Assembly (NCBI RefSeq): GCF_003254565.1
Contig: NZ_QJRI01000164.1
Location: 40,501-104,500, forward strand
DNA from: Flavobacterium nitrogenifigens
GTDB taxonomy: Bacteria > Bacteroidota > Bacteroidia > Flavobacteriales > Flavobacteriaceae
Direction of reading: 5' to 3'
Length of the DNA: 64,000 nucleotides
The notes beneath the pieces were generated by a model. It was not told where the DNA came from. It saw only the letters and a list, made by a program, of their open reading frames with translations, and made no database searches. This document shows positions 8,901 to 15,717 of this stretch, one piece after another. The position numbers and the translations under genes were made by a program. The first letter of the stretch is position 1; every line of letters begins with the position of its first letter.

Positions 8901-9060
8901 TCCGTTGTGTATTGCTTCTGGTGCGGGTGCAATTGGTAACCGTTCGATCGGAACAGCAGCTGCGGGCGGAATGTTAATCGGAACTGTGTTTGGTCTTTTG
9001 ATTATTCCAGGACTTTACATACTGTTTGCAAAATTGGAAAAACGAATGAGTAAATCTTAA
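5944..9060 (+). CDS. RND efflux pump, HAE-1/AcrB type
   Basis: This inner-membrane proton-driven drug or hydrophobic-compound exporter of 1038 residues has the expected family length. It opens with the usual MIELFIRRKILSLIISVMIV and TM1, followed by QLPITQFPDIVPPSVTV. The porter domain and the second half (VTTPQGATVERTEKALDEV, PGFGNTSGFELRLLD) are in normal order. TM4 carries GIVVDNAIVVVEAV: Asp409 is present, but the next residue is Asn410 where AcrB has a second Asp. TM10 retains the lysine in GLLAKNAILIVEFA. The spacing of 50 nt after the adaptor gene supports co-transcription. Outward transport would pass through the adaptor at 4799 and the outer-membrane factor at 9279. Confidence 0.95.
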   Translation: MIELFIRRKILSLIISVMIVLLGLLALFQLPITQFPDIVPPSVTVTAKYTGANAEVSANAVALPLERAINGVPGMTYMSTVTSNDGLTLIQVFFEVGTDPDLAAVNVQNRVTTILDELPEEVIRAGVTTEKEVNSMLMYLNITSTDKTQDEQFIFNFTDINILQELKRIDGVGRAEIMGQKEYSMRVWLDPEKMLSYNISANEVIVSLQKQNISAAPGKVGEGSGQMNNQLQYVIKYGGKFFEPKQYEEIPLRANPDGTILRLKDISKIEFGAMSYGMVSKTDGKPSASIMLKQRPGSNASEVIASVKEKMAELKVSSFPPGMEFNIAYDVSRFLDASIHEVLRTLVEAFILVAFVVFLFLQDWRSTLIPVLAVPVALIGSFTFMSMMGFSINLLTLFALVLSIGIVVDNAIVVVEAVHVKISEEHMSPMEATISAMKEITGAVIAITIVMAAVFIPVAFLSGPVGVFYRQFSLTMAISIVISGINALTLTPALCAIMLKAHDPNKEKKSLLDRFFHRFNHWFDNITSKYIKVLVKFADRNTVTVGLLVLFCVLTWGTTKFLASGFIPTEDQGMVYVSVTTPQGATVERTEKALDEVTKIAQGIKGVDNVTTLAGYSIVTEIAGASYGMGMINLKDWSERDISVTEFMAELTEKTKNISDAQIEIFAPPTVPGFGNTSGFELRLLDKSGGSITNTDKVTKEFIKELNASPEIQNSFSSFDATFPQYLIHIDYDLAAKKGISVDNAMSTLQTMLGSFYATNFIRFSQMYKVMVQASPQFRQNPESILDMYLKNEAGEMVPFSTFIKLERVYGPEVLTRYNMYMSAMINGEPAEGYSSGDAIAAVEKIAAEKLPSRFELEWSGMTREEILSGNQTIYIFALCILFVYLLLAAQYESLLLPFPVLLSLPVGVFGSYIALVMVGLDNNIYAQVALVMLIGLLAKNAILIVEFAMAQNKLGRDIVEAAIEGARLRFRPILMTSFAFISGLIPLCIASGAGAIGNRSIGTAAAGGMLIGTVFGLLIIPGLYILFAKLEKRMSKS

Positions 9061-9070
9061 TGTATAATTT

Positions 9071-9238
9071 TTTAAACACATAGAATCATTCCCGATAGCT
9101 ATCGGGATTAAAAAGCGTAAAAAAGGCGTTTCACTAGCATAAACGCACATAGCTATGTGTTAAAAACTAGTTTCTTTCAACTCCCTTTTTTTGAGAAAGA
9201 ATCCCGATAGCTATCGGGAATGTTTCTATGTGTTAAAA
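9071..9238. repeat. MITE-like palindromic element, copy 1 (with extra palindromes)
   Basis: The element has terminal inverted repeats built on ACACATAGA / TCTATGTGT, and the internal motifs GGCGTTTCACTAGC, ACACATAGCTATGTGT-like centre (CACATAGCTATGTGT here) and AACTAGTTTCTTTC. Unlike the other copies, both arms contain CCCGATAGCTATCGGG (9091-9106 and 9203-9218), placed symmetrically so the arms still pair over about 33 nt with one mismatch. It sits between the RND pump and the outer-membrane factor gene. Confidence 0.85.
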
Positions 9239-9278
9239 TAAAATTTTAGACAAAAGATAGAACAAAATAAATTAAACA

Positions 9279-10769
9279 ATGAAAGAGATATTAAATCAAT
9301 ATAAAAATACTGATGTGCAGTTTCTAAGGACAACCAAAAGTGCCGTTGTAATAACCGGAATTTTACTTTTGACAGCTTGTTCTGCACCAAAAGTCAGTAC
9401 AAAACTAGACGCTGCAAAGCTTCCAGAAAATTTTGATGCACAAAGAAAAGAAACATCAAACGAGACTTTTATTCCATTAAAAACAGAAACCTTTTTTAAA
9501 GATCCAAAATTAGAAGCTTTATTAAAGAAAGCCATTGCCAAGAATCCTGATTATTTAATCATGCAGGAAAGAATTCTTATTGCCAATTCGCATTTAAAAG
9601 TGGCAAAACTGGCGCTTCTTCCCTCTTTAGATTTTGTTGCCGATGCTTCTGGAACACATTACGGAAAATATACGATGGAAGGCGTTGGTAACTTTGATAC
9701 TAACTTCTCTCAGAATATTACAGACAAACAAAAAATCAACGAAAATGTTTCTCCTAACTTTTTTCTAGGAGCAAAAGTTTCTTGGGAAGCTGATATCTGG
9801 GGAAAATTAAGCAATCGTAAAAAAGCGGCTCAACAGCGATTTTTTGCTTCTCAACAAGGAATGCGTTTGTTGCAAACACGTCTTTTAAGTGATGTTGCCG
9901 ACTTATATTTCAAACTGATTGCATTAGACAAACAAAAGTCTATTTACGATAACAACTTAAAAACACAGGAAAGAGCTCTTGATATTGTATCGGCACAAAG
10001 ATCTGTTGGAAAAGCTACAGAATTGGCTGTACAGCAATTTAATGCCCAAAACAATAACATTCATGCTGAAGCTTCAGAACTGCATTTAAGCATTGATCAG
10101 ACCGAGAAAGCTTTATTGACGCTTTTGGGTGAATATGGCGGAAAAATTGACCGAAGCAGTGACTTTCTAGCTGGTCATTTAGAAGTTTTAAACCAAAAAA
10201 TAAGTGTGGATTCTATCATTCATAAAAGACCAGATGTATCTGAAGCTTACTTCGAATTATTAGCAAGTAATGCCGATGCTAAATCGGCTCGCGCTGCCTT
10301 TTTCCCAACGGTAAATCTAGGCGGTTATGCAGGTTTCAATTCGTTTTCGTTCAACACTTTATTTGATGCTGGTTCTTTCGCTTGGCAGTTATTAGGAGGT
10401 TTAACAGCTCCTGTTTTCAATAAAGGACAGATCAAACAGGAATTTTATGTTTCGAACAGAAGACAGGAAATCTCATTCCTTCAATATCAAAATGCAGTGA
10501 CAACAGCGTTCAACGAATTAAGCGCTTTACTGCACCGAAACGAAGCTTACGAAGATGTTTTAAAATATAAATTGAACGAAATTGATCATCTAGAAATTGC
10601 CGTAAATGTCTCAAACGATCTGTATTTGAGCGGTTATGCCAATTATCTCGAAATCATCAATGCGCAAAAAAATAAATTGCAGGCCGAATTGGATTTTGTT
10701 GATATCCAACTTCGAAATGCAAACTCACAAGTATTGCTGTACAAAGCTTTAGGCGGAGGAATAAATTAG
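9279..10769 (+). CDS. Outer-membrane efflux lipoprotein (NodT/OprM type)
   Basis: This is the TolC-like channel of the efflux system. Its 496 residues are usual for OprM-type proteins. The N-terminal region is long before a lipobox ending ITGILLLTAC (Cys34), so the protein should be lipid-anchored in the outer membrane. The sequence shows the duplicated OEP pattern: long amphipathic helices (AKNPDYLIMQERILIANSHL, LHLSIDQTEKALLTLLGEYG) alternating with beta strands (FFLGAKVSWEADIWGKLSN; FAWQLLGGLTAPVFNKGQIK). SWEADIWGK and the second-half RPDVSEAYFELLASNADAKS are typical. It lies 218 nt after the pump, with a MITE-like repeat in the gap. A clear terminator follows at 10832, closing the operon. 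Confidence 0.93.
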   Translation: MKEILNQYKNTDVQFLRTTKSAVVITGILLLTACSAPKVSTKLDAAKLPENFDAQRKETSNETFIPLKTETFFKDPKLEALLKKAIAKNPDYLIMQERILIANSHLKVAKLALLPSLDFVADASGTHYGKYTMEGVGNFDTNFSQNITDKQKINENVSPNFFLGAKVSWEADIWGKLSNRKKAAQQRFFASQQGMRLLQTRLLSDVADLYFKLIALDKQKSIYDNNLKTQERALDIVSAQRSVGKATELAVQQFNAQNNNIHAEASELHLSIDQTEKALLTLLGEYGGKIDRSSDFLAGHLEVLNQKISVDSIIHKRPDVSEAYFELLASNADAKSARAAFFPTVNLGGYAGFNSFSFNTLFDAGSFAWQLLGGLTAPVFNKGQIKQEFYVSNRRQEISFLQYQNAVTTAFNELSALLHRNEAYEDVLKYKLNEIDHLEIAVNVSNDLYLSGYANYLEIINAQKNKLQAELDFVDIQLRNANSQVLLYKALGGGIN

Positions 10770-10831
10770 TTTATATGTTGGTCAAAAATGGCTTCTGTTT
10801 ATAATAGCTCATCGCAGAGGTTATTTTTAAG

Positions 10832-10862
10832 TCCCGTTTCTATTTTGAAACGGGATTTTTTT
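10832..10862 (+). terminator. Rho-independent terminator of efflux operon
   Basis: A 9-bp stem TCCCGTTTC / GAAACGGGA with loop TATTTT is followed by a T run. It lies 62 nt after the stop of the outer-membrane factor gene. Confidence 0.85.
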
Positions 10863-10889
10863 ATTAAAACATGACCCGTAGAACTAAAT

Positions 10890-11092
10890 TATTTTAACAC
10901 ATAGATAAAAGCCATATATTTTACCGCAAAGTCCGCAAAAGATTTTACGCAAAGTGCACAAAGTTTTGTACAATCATTATAATGAAAAAGTTCGCAAAAC
11001 CTTGTGAGGGCATAGCTTTGCGAACTTAAAATATCGATTAGGATTAGTCTCAAAATAAAAATCTCTTTGCGAACTTTGCGTTAATTTTTATG
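10890..11092. repeat. Degenerate intergenic palindromic repeat (CGCAAAGT type)
   Basis: The region starts with a lone half of the MITE-like end (TTTTAACACATAGA). It is followed by GCAAAGTCCGCAAAAGATTT and its imperfect inverted counterpart near the right end (AAATCTCTTTGCGAACTTTG), with AAGTTCGCAAA and TTTGCGAACTT inside. It has no coding potential and looks like two nested or decayed intergenic repeats. Confidence 0.6.
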
Positions 11093-11177
11093 CCCTTCAA
11101 CAGGAAAGCTATTGTTTTTTTATCGAAATTTTTCGGTTACATTTAACAACTATTATCTTTATTCCAAAAAACAAAAA

Positions 11178-11738
11178 ATGGATATTTCCAAAATTCTCGA
11201 TTACATACACGAACTTCCTGAGCAGTCTAAGCTTGCTTTGCAAAACAATGTCACCGAAATTGCTTTTGCTAAAGGTCATATTTTGCTAAAAGCCAATAAA
11301 GTAGAATCTAATATTTATTTTATAAAAAAAGGATTGGTGCGAGCATATGTAGAAAGAGATAATGAAGTTACGTTTTGGTTTGGAAAAGAAGGCGAAACCA
11401 TTATTTCGATGAAAAGTTATGTGGAAGATCAGCCTGGTTATGAAACCATCGAACTTTTGGAAGACTGCGAATTGTACGAACTCAAAACAGAAAATCTGAG
11501 AAAACTCTTTAATGAAGATGTTCACATTGCCAATTGGGGACGAAAATTTGCCGAAAAAGAATTGATAAAAACCGAAGAACGTTTGATTTCTAAACAGTTC
11601 AAAAACGCTTCTGAACGCTATTTGGAATTAATGAAAGATCATCCTGAATTACTGCAAAGAGTACAATTAGGACATATTGCTTCTTATTTAGGTATTACGC
11701 AAGTCAGTTTAAGCAGAATTCGTGCAGAATTAAAATAA
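11178..11738 (+). CDS. Crp/Fnr-family transcriptional regulator
   Basis: This is a 186-residue cyclic-nucleotide-binding-fold regulator. I take the ATG at 11178 (MDISKILDYIHELPEQSK). The longer frame from 11112 adds residues unlike the family. The N-terminal beta-roll includes KGHILLKANKVESNIYFIKKGLVRAY, the usual cupin-like pattern. The C-terminal helix-turn-helix is RVQLGHIASYLGITQVSLSRIRAELK, with the recognition helix VSLSRIR. No four-cysteine Fe-S motif is present, so it is not a classical Fnr oxygen sensor. It lies 270 nt before an SMR exporter with a MITE-like element between them. The ligand and target are unknown, though control of the exporter is a reasonable guess. Confidence 0.88.
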   Translation: MDISKILDYIHELPEQSKLALQNNVTEIAFAKGHILLKANKVESNIYFIKKGLVRAYVERDNEVTFWFGKEGETIISMKSYVEDQPGYETIELLEDCELYELKTENLRKLFNEDVHIANWGRKFAEKELIKTEERLISKQFKNASERYLELMKDHPELLQRVQLGHIASYLGITQVSLSRIRAELK

Positions 11739-11755
11739 CAGTTAGTGTAAATTAT

Positions 11756-11899
11756 TTTAACACATAGAAACATAGCTTTTAGAAACTTTAAAAAAGGCGT
11801 TTCACTAATTTGAACACACATAGCTATGTGTGAAAGCTAGCTTTTTCTCCAATCTTATAAAAGGAGCAATTAAAAAATCTATGTTTCTATGTGTTAAAA
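11756..11899. repeat. MITE-like palindromic element, copy 2
   Basis: The ends AACACATAGAAACATAG and CTATGTTTCTATGTGTT are perfect inverted repeats. The centre has GGCGTTTCACTAA and ACACATAGCTATGTGT, a perfect 16-bp palindrome built from the same ACACATAG motif as the ends. It lies between the Crp/Fnr and SMR genes. Confidence 0.9.
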
Positions 11900-12007
11900 T
11901 TAAATTTTGTTCTATTTCAATGGTAGTAAAATAAATTGATTTTTTATCATTTGTTAATTTTTTTCTGATTTCCATAAAAGAACTTTGCATCACAAAATTT
12001 TAACTAT

Positions 12008-12334
12008 ATGAACTGGATTATTTTAATCATCGCGGGTCTATTTGAAGTAGCCTTCGCATCATGTCTTGGAAAAGCAAAAGCAACTACTGGAACCGAAATG
12101 TACTATTGGTATATTGGTTTCTTTATATCTTTAACCATTAGTATGCTTTTACTTATGAAAGCTACAGAAACACTTCCGTTAGGAACCGCTTATGCTGTCT
12201 GGACAGGAATTGGAGCTGTGGGAACTGTTTTGGTAGGAATCTTTATTTTTAAAGAACCAGCAGCCTTCTGGAGATTGTTTTTCTTGGCTACTTTAGTTGG
12301 TTCTATTGTTGGTTTAAAGGCGGTTTCTCACTAA
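12008..12334 (+). CDS. SMR-family small multidrug/guanidinium exporter (SugE/Gdx-like)
   Basis: This is a 108-residue inner-membrane protein with four transmembrane helices, the standard SMR length. The essential glutamate is present in TM1 (IIAGLFEVAFASCLGKA, Glu13). TM3 reads PLGTAYAVWTGIGAVGTVL, which matches the Gdx/SugE subgroup (GTAYAVWTGIGA) better than EmrE. Members of that subgroup export guanidinium or quaternary ammonium ions by proton antiport. I see no guanidine riboswitch upstream; the leader is mostly a MITE-like repeat. SMR proteins work as antiparallel dimers, and only one SMR gene is visible, consistent with a dual-topology homodimer. A perfect 15-bp-arm terminator follows. 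Confidence 0.9.
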   Translation: MNWIILIIAGLFEVAFASCLGKAKATTGTEMYYWYIGFFISLTISMLLLMKATETLPLGTAYAVWTGIGAVGTVLVGIFIFKEPAAFWRLFFLATLVGSIVGLKAVSH

Positions 12335-12357
12335 AAATATATTTTACGATTATACTC

Positions 12358-12396
12358 AACTTTGTCAAAGTTTCGAACTTTGACAAAGTTTTTTTG
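12358..12396 (+). terminator. Terminator after SMR gene
   Basis: Perfect 15-bp arms AACTTTGTCAAAGTT / AACTTTGACAAAGTT with a TCG loop, followed by a run of T. A weaker related hairpin (GGTCAAAGTTTAAAACTTTG) recurs at 12560-12596. Confidence 0.9.
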
Positions 12397-12445
12397 TTTT
12401 TAAACATATTATTTACCCTATTTTTTCCATTACTCATAACCACAA

Positions 12446-12549
12446 TCTTGTCATTCCGAGGAACGAGGAATCACACGCGGGATTCAATAAAGATTGGAGA
12501 AATTCGGTACGGAGTTTCTAGTGTGATTCTTCGTTCCTCAGAATGACAA
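12446..12549. repeat. Inverted intergenic repeat (GTCATTCCGAGGAACGAGGA type)
   Basis: The left arm GTCATTCCGAGGAACGAGGA continuing into ATCACAC pairs with GTGTGATTCTTCGTTCCTC continuing into AGAATGAC at the right, with about 50 nt between. This repeat type is common between genes in many Bacteroidetes. The rest of the 12397-12749 gap holds no gene. Confidence 0.8.
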
Positions 12550-12715
12550 ACTGTATCTTGAACTTGGTCAAAGTTTAAAACTTTGACAAACTTTCCACTT
12601 TAGTTTTGTTTTTCATCTTGGAATTTGGGATTTAAAACTTGTAATTTAAAACAACTAATGCAATTTCAGCATCACCTGATAAAAAAATAGCATTTTTAAT
12701 CATTATTCACTCCTT

Positions 12716-12723
12716 TATCTTTG
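12716..12723 (+). promoter_or_regulatory. Candidate -7 promoter box (TATCTTTG)
   Basis: An exact TAnnTTTG match 27 nt before the ATG at 12750. The -33 region is T-rich but lacks a clear TTG. Confidence 0.45.
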
Positions 12724-12749
12724 TCAAAAATTAAAGCCTAAAATTAAAA

Positions 12750-13196
12750 ATGACATTCAGCCATTCCATTAAATCTTTTGACGAATTAACCAATCACGAA
12801 TTGTACGATATGCTTCGGTTAAGAAGCGACGTTTTTGTGGTAGAACAAAACTGCCCTTATCTCGATTTAGACAATAAAGACCAAAAAGGTTTTCATTTAT
12901 TGTATTACGTCGATAACGAATTGGCAGGTGTAACGCGATTACTTCCAAAAGGAATATCGTATGATGAAGTTTCAATAGGAAGAGTTGTAATTGCAAAATC
13001 TCATCGCGGATTAGGTTTAGGAGTAAAACTAATGGAAGCTTCAATTGCGGGCTGCGAAGAGAAGTTTGGAAAAGGTCCAATCCGAATTAGTGCGCAATAC
13101 CATTTATCCAAATTCTACCAATCTTTGGGATTTGTAGAACAAGGTGAAGTGTATGATGAAGACGGAATTCCGCATATCGGAATGCTGAGAGCGTAA
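12750..13196 (+). CDS. elaA: GNAT acetyltransferase, ElaA family
   Basis: The 148-residue acetyltransferase has the ElaA hallmarks near the N terminus: LYDMLRLRSDVFVVEQNCPY followed by LDLDNKDQKGFHLLYY. The acetyl-CoA-binding motif A is SIGRVVIAKSHRGLGLGVKL, with the R/Q-x-x-G-x-G/A pattern as RGLGLG. The C-terminal FYQSLGFVEQGEVYDEDGIP is also typical. The natural substrate of ElaA proteins is not established. It is convergent with the LysR gene, with only 4 nt between stops. A -7 box TATCTTTG lies shortly upstream, so it is probably monocistronic. Confidence 0.9.
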   Translation: MTFSHSIKSFDELTNHELYDMLRLRSDVFVVEQNCPYLDLDNKDQKGFHLLYYVDNELAGVTRLLPKGISYDEVSIGRVVIAKSHRGLGLGVKLMEASIAGCEEKFGKGPIRISAQYHLSKFYQSLGFVEQGEVYDEDGIPHIGMLRA

Positions 13197-13200
13197 CGAT

Positions 13201-14064
13201 TTACGGAATAATCAATTTCAAAACATTGGCCAGCACGGGGTTATGATCTTCGGTTCTCCAATTGACATAAAGATCGGTTTCTAGCGGTAATTTGATAAAT
13301 CGGATTCCTGGAATTTCATGAAAAAGATACGAATCGGGTAAAATGGCGATTCCGAGTCCTTTTCGAACCAAAGCAATTATAGAAGAACCAAATTCAGACT
13401 GAAGATAAGCTTCTGGCGCGTTATCCAAAGAATTGAATAATCTCTGAATAAGGTCGCTGTAACTGCTCCCTTCGTCATTAGTTGGCAAAATAAACTTTTG
13501 AGAAGCAAGGGTTTCTTTAGTAAAATCCTCTGGCGTTTGATATGGATGATCTTCTGGAACAACAACTGCTAAGTGATCGGTATATATCTTTTGAGATTGA
13601 ATATCTTTTGCATTATTGATATCTCTGGTAATCGCCAGATCTATTTTATAATTTCGCAGAAAATCCTGCTGATTCTCGTACAATACCTGAACCAGTTTGA
13701 TTTTTAATTTTGGAAAAGCTTCTGAAATGCGCGACAAAATTTCGGGCATTAGAGAAGCCGAAATAGAATCGGGATGAGAAATGGTAATCGTACCACTCTC
13801 GCCTAACTGAATTTGGCGGGCAGATTGATGAATGAATTCGAGTTTACTCAATTCTACCTCCCATTTTTCTTTTAAGAACTGACCAGCAGCCGTTAGTTTG
13901 ACATTGCGTTTATTACGCTCAAACAACTGAACGCCAAGCTGATTCTCAAGAGACTGAATCTGACGGCTGAGCGCTGATTGTGTAATGTTCATTTTTCCAG
14001 CGGTGTTCCAGAAATGAAGTTCGCGGGCTAAGGCCAAAAAATATTTAATCTGCTGCAAATCCAT
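13201..14064 (-). CDS. LysR-family transcriptional regulator
   Basis: The 287-residue LTTR has an N-terminal winged HTH (MDLQQIKYFLALARELHF, then TQSALSRQIQSLENQLGVQL and FERNKRNVKLTAAG) and a C-terminal type 2 periplasmic-binding-like effector domain (from about residue 90, GTITISHPDSISASLMPEIL). Family members act as tetramers and respond to small metabolites. It is divergent from the GNAT and EamA genes that start at 14128 and 14651. An inverted ATGC-N7-GCAT site lies at its own start. The likely role is control of the divergent pair plus autoregulation; the effector is unknown. Confidence 0.92.
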   Translation of the reverse strand: MDLQQIKYFLALARELHFWNTAGKMNITQSALSRQIQSLENQLGVQLFERNKRNVKLTAAGQFLKEKWEVELSKLEFIHQSARQIQLGESGTITISHPDSISASLMPEILSRISEAFPKLKIKLVQVLYENQQDFLRNYKIDLAITRDINNAKDIQSQKIYTDHLAVVVPEDHPYQTPEDFTKETLASQKFILPTNDEGSSYSDLIQRLFNSLDNAPEAYLQSEFGSSIIALVRKGLGIAILPDSYLFHEIPGIRFIKLPLETDLYVNWRTEDHNPVLANVLKLIIP

Positions 14065-14066
14065 TG

Positions 14067-14081
14067 ATGCAATTTACGCAT
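14067..14081. promoter_or_regulatory. Candidate LysR-type box (T-N11-A)
   Basis: ATGC-AATTTAC-GCAT is an inverted repeat containing TGC-N7-GCA. It fits the T-N11-A rule for LysR-type regulators. It lies in the 63-nt gap between the LysR gene and the divergent GNAT gene, 2 nt from the LysR start codon. Confidence 0.5.
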
Positions 14082-14127
14082 TTATCGCAAACAAAAAACA
14101 GCTTTTAACGCATTAAAGAAATAAGAA

Positions 14128-14649
14128 ATGAACACGCTAAAAATAACCAAAGCCACAACTGATGACGTTTTAAAATTGCAATCAATTGGCCGACAAACCT
14201 TTTCTGAGACTTTTGCTGATGTAAATAGCGAAGAAAACATGAAAAAGTATCTGGACGAAAGCTTCGCTACAGCGAAACTAACAGCAGAACTAAAGAATCT
14301 TTCATCTTATTTCTACTTAGCTGTTTTAGATGAAAAAATAGTTGGTTACTTAAAATTGAATACAGCTGATGCTCAAACCGAAAAAGAAGATTTGAATGCC
14401 TTAGAAATAGAACGTATTTATGTGGCAAAAGAATTTCACGGTAAAAAAGTTGCTCAGGCGTTATACGCTCAAGCAGAACAAATGGCTGAAGAAATAAAAG
14501 CTTCGTATATGTGGCTTGGCGTTTGGGAAAAGAATTTCAGAGCTGTAAGTTTCTACACTAAAAATGGTTTCATACAATTTGACACCCATATTTTTAGATT
14601 AGGTAACGACGAGCAAACCGATTTAATGATGAAAAAAGTATTGATTTAA
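14128..14649 (+). CDS. GNAT-family N-acetyltransferase
   Basis: The 173-residue protein has the GNAT fold. The N-terminal strand-helix region is LKITKATTDDVLKLQSIGRQ. Motif A is LEIERIYVAKEFHGKKVAQA with HGKKVA as the pyrophosphate-binding loop. Motif B region is MWLGVWEKNFRAVSFYTKNG followed by GF. The ETFADVNSEENMKKYL segment resembles the PaiA/spermidine-type acetyltransferase group, which is only suggestive. It is the first gene of a two-gene unit with the EamA transporter, 1 nt apart, and divergent from the LysR gene, which probably regulates both. Confidence 0.88.
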   Translation: MNTLKITKATTDDVLKLQSIGRQTFSETFADVNSEENMKKYLDESFATAKLTAELKNLSSYFYLAVLDEKIVGYLKLNTADAQTEKEDLNALEIERIYVAKEFHGKKVAQALYAQAEQMAEEIKASYMWLGVWEKNFRAVSFYTKNGFIQFDTHIFRLGNDEQTDLMMKKVLI

Positions 14650-14650
14650 A

Positions 14651-15538
14651 ATGGAAAGAAGACAGCTTTTATTGTTTTTATTAATTCTTGGCACTGCATT
14701 TTGGGGAGTATCTTACTCTGTTACGAAAATGGCAATTGGCCACTATTCGTTAAACGTATTTTTATTTTATCGTTTCTTGTTAGCTGTTGTGGTATTGAGT
14801 ATTATTTTTTGGAAATATGTCAAAGACATTAATCGAGAAGCTATTAAAACAGGTTTTTTACTTGCTGTACCCATGTTTTTAGGTATTCAGCTTCAAACTG
14901 TTGGACTTAAATATACAGATGCTTCTCAATGTTCTTTTATTGCAGGATTAACCGTTATTATTATTCCGTTATTAAAACTTGCAATTTATAAAACCAACGC
15001 TTCATTAAAAATCTGGATTGCCGCTTTGACGGCTTTAACTGGCTTATTTATTATTGCCATTCAGGATAAATTTACCATAAACTTTGGAGACTTATTTACC
15101 ATTGCGGGAGCCTTTGCTTTTGCAGTTTATTTGATTGCTGTTGAAAAACATTCGGCTACCAAAAACCTTTTGTATTCTATTGTGCCAATGTTTGCGTTTT
15201 GTGCGCTTTTTACTTTTTTTATAGCGATAACAGATAGTTCATCAGAATGGTTGCCTCAAAATAATACGTTCTGGATGGGCGTAATTTATTGTGCATTATT
15301 TTCTACAGCTTTTATGTATACGGTTTCAAACATTTCACAACGCTATTTATCGGCGGAACGCGTGGCGGTTATTTATTTGTTTGAACCTGTTTTTGGGGCA
15401 ATTGGAGCGTTTTTTATTTTAGGTGAAAATCTTTCGTGGCGTTTGCTTTTGGGCGGAACTTTGATTTTTTCTGCGACCATTATTTCTGAAGTGAATTTTA
15501 AAAATAATAAACTAAAAATTCTAACTAAGAAAATCTAA
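14651..15538 (+). CDS. EamA/DMT-family transporter
   Basis: The 295-residue inner-membrane protein has about ten transmembrane helices as two EamA repeats. The first starts LLFLLILGTAFWGVSYSVTK and the second LFTIAGAFAFAVYLIAVEKH. The closing VAVIYLFEPVFGAIGAFFIL followed by GENLS is the usual end of the second repeat. Family members export amino acids, drugs or metabolites; the substrate here cannot be predicted. Start and stop of the two genes are almost touching (TAA, one base, ATG), so translation is probably coupled to the GNAT gene. The pairing of an acetyltransferase and an exporter could serve modification and export of the same compound. Confidence 0.9.
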   Translation: MERRQLLLFLLILGTAFWGVSYSVTKMAIGHYSLNVFLFYRFLLAVVVLSIIFWKYVKDINREAIKTGFLLAVPMFLGIQLQTVGLKYTDASQCSFIAGLTVIIIPLLKLAIYKTNASLKIWIAALTALTGLFIIAIQDKFTINFGDLFTIAGAFAFAVYLIAVEKHSATKNLLYSIVPMFAFCALFTFFIAITDSSSEWLPQNNTFWMGVIYCALFSTAFMYTVSNISQRYLSAERVAVIYLFEPVFGAIGAFFILGENLSWRLLLGGTLIFSATIISEVNFKNNKLKILTKKI

Positions 15539-15555
15539 TTCACTTTTCTGCAAAA

Positions 15556-15696
15556 TTATAACACATAGAAACATAGTTTATTGGGCTTATTAAAGGCGTT
15601 TCACTAGCTAAAATACACATAGCTATGTGTTAGAAACTAGTTTCTTTCAATTGTCTTTTTTGAGAAAGAAAAACCTATGTTTCTATGTGTTTAAAA
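15556..15696. repeat. MITE-like palindromic element, copy 3
   Basis: Ends AACACATAGAAACATAG and CTATGTTTCTATGTGTT. The centre has GGCGTTTCACTAGC, ACACATAGCTATGTGT and AACTAGTTTCTTTC, and a GAGAAAGAA segment able to pair with TTTCTTTC. It lies between the convergent EamA and histidine kinase genes. Confidence 0.9.
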
Positions 15697-15717
15697 ACAA
15701 AAACTTTCAAGAAACTA

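Noticed and set aside
11805..11993. 62-codon minus-strand ORF next to the SMR gene
   Set aside because: More than half lies within the MITE-like element, and the same reading occurs in non-coding copies.
11900..12007. Guanidine riboswitch before the SMR exporter
   Set aside because: No ykkC-like conserved blocks are visible; the leader is mostly repeat and AT-rich sequence.
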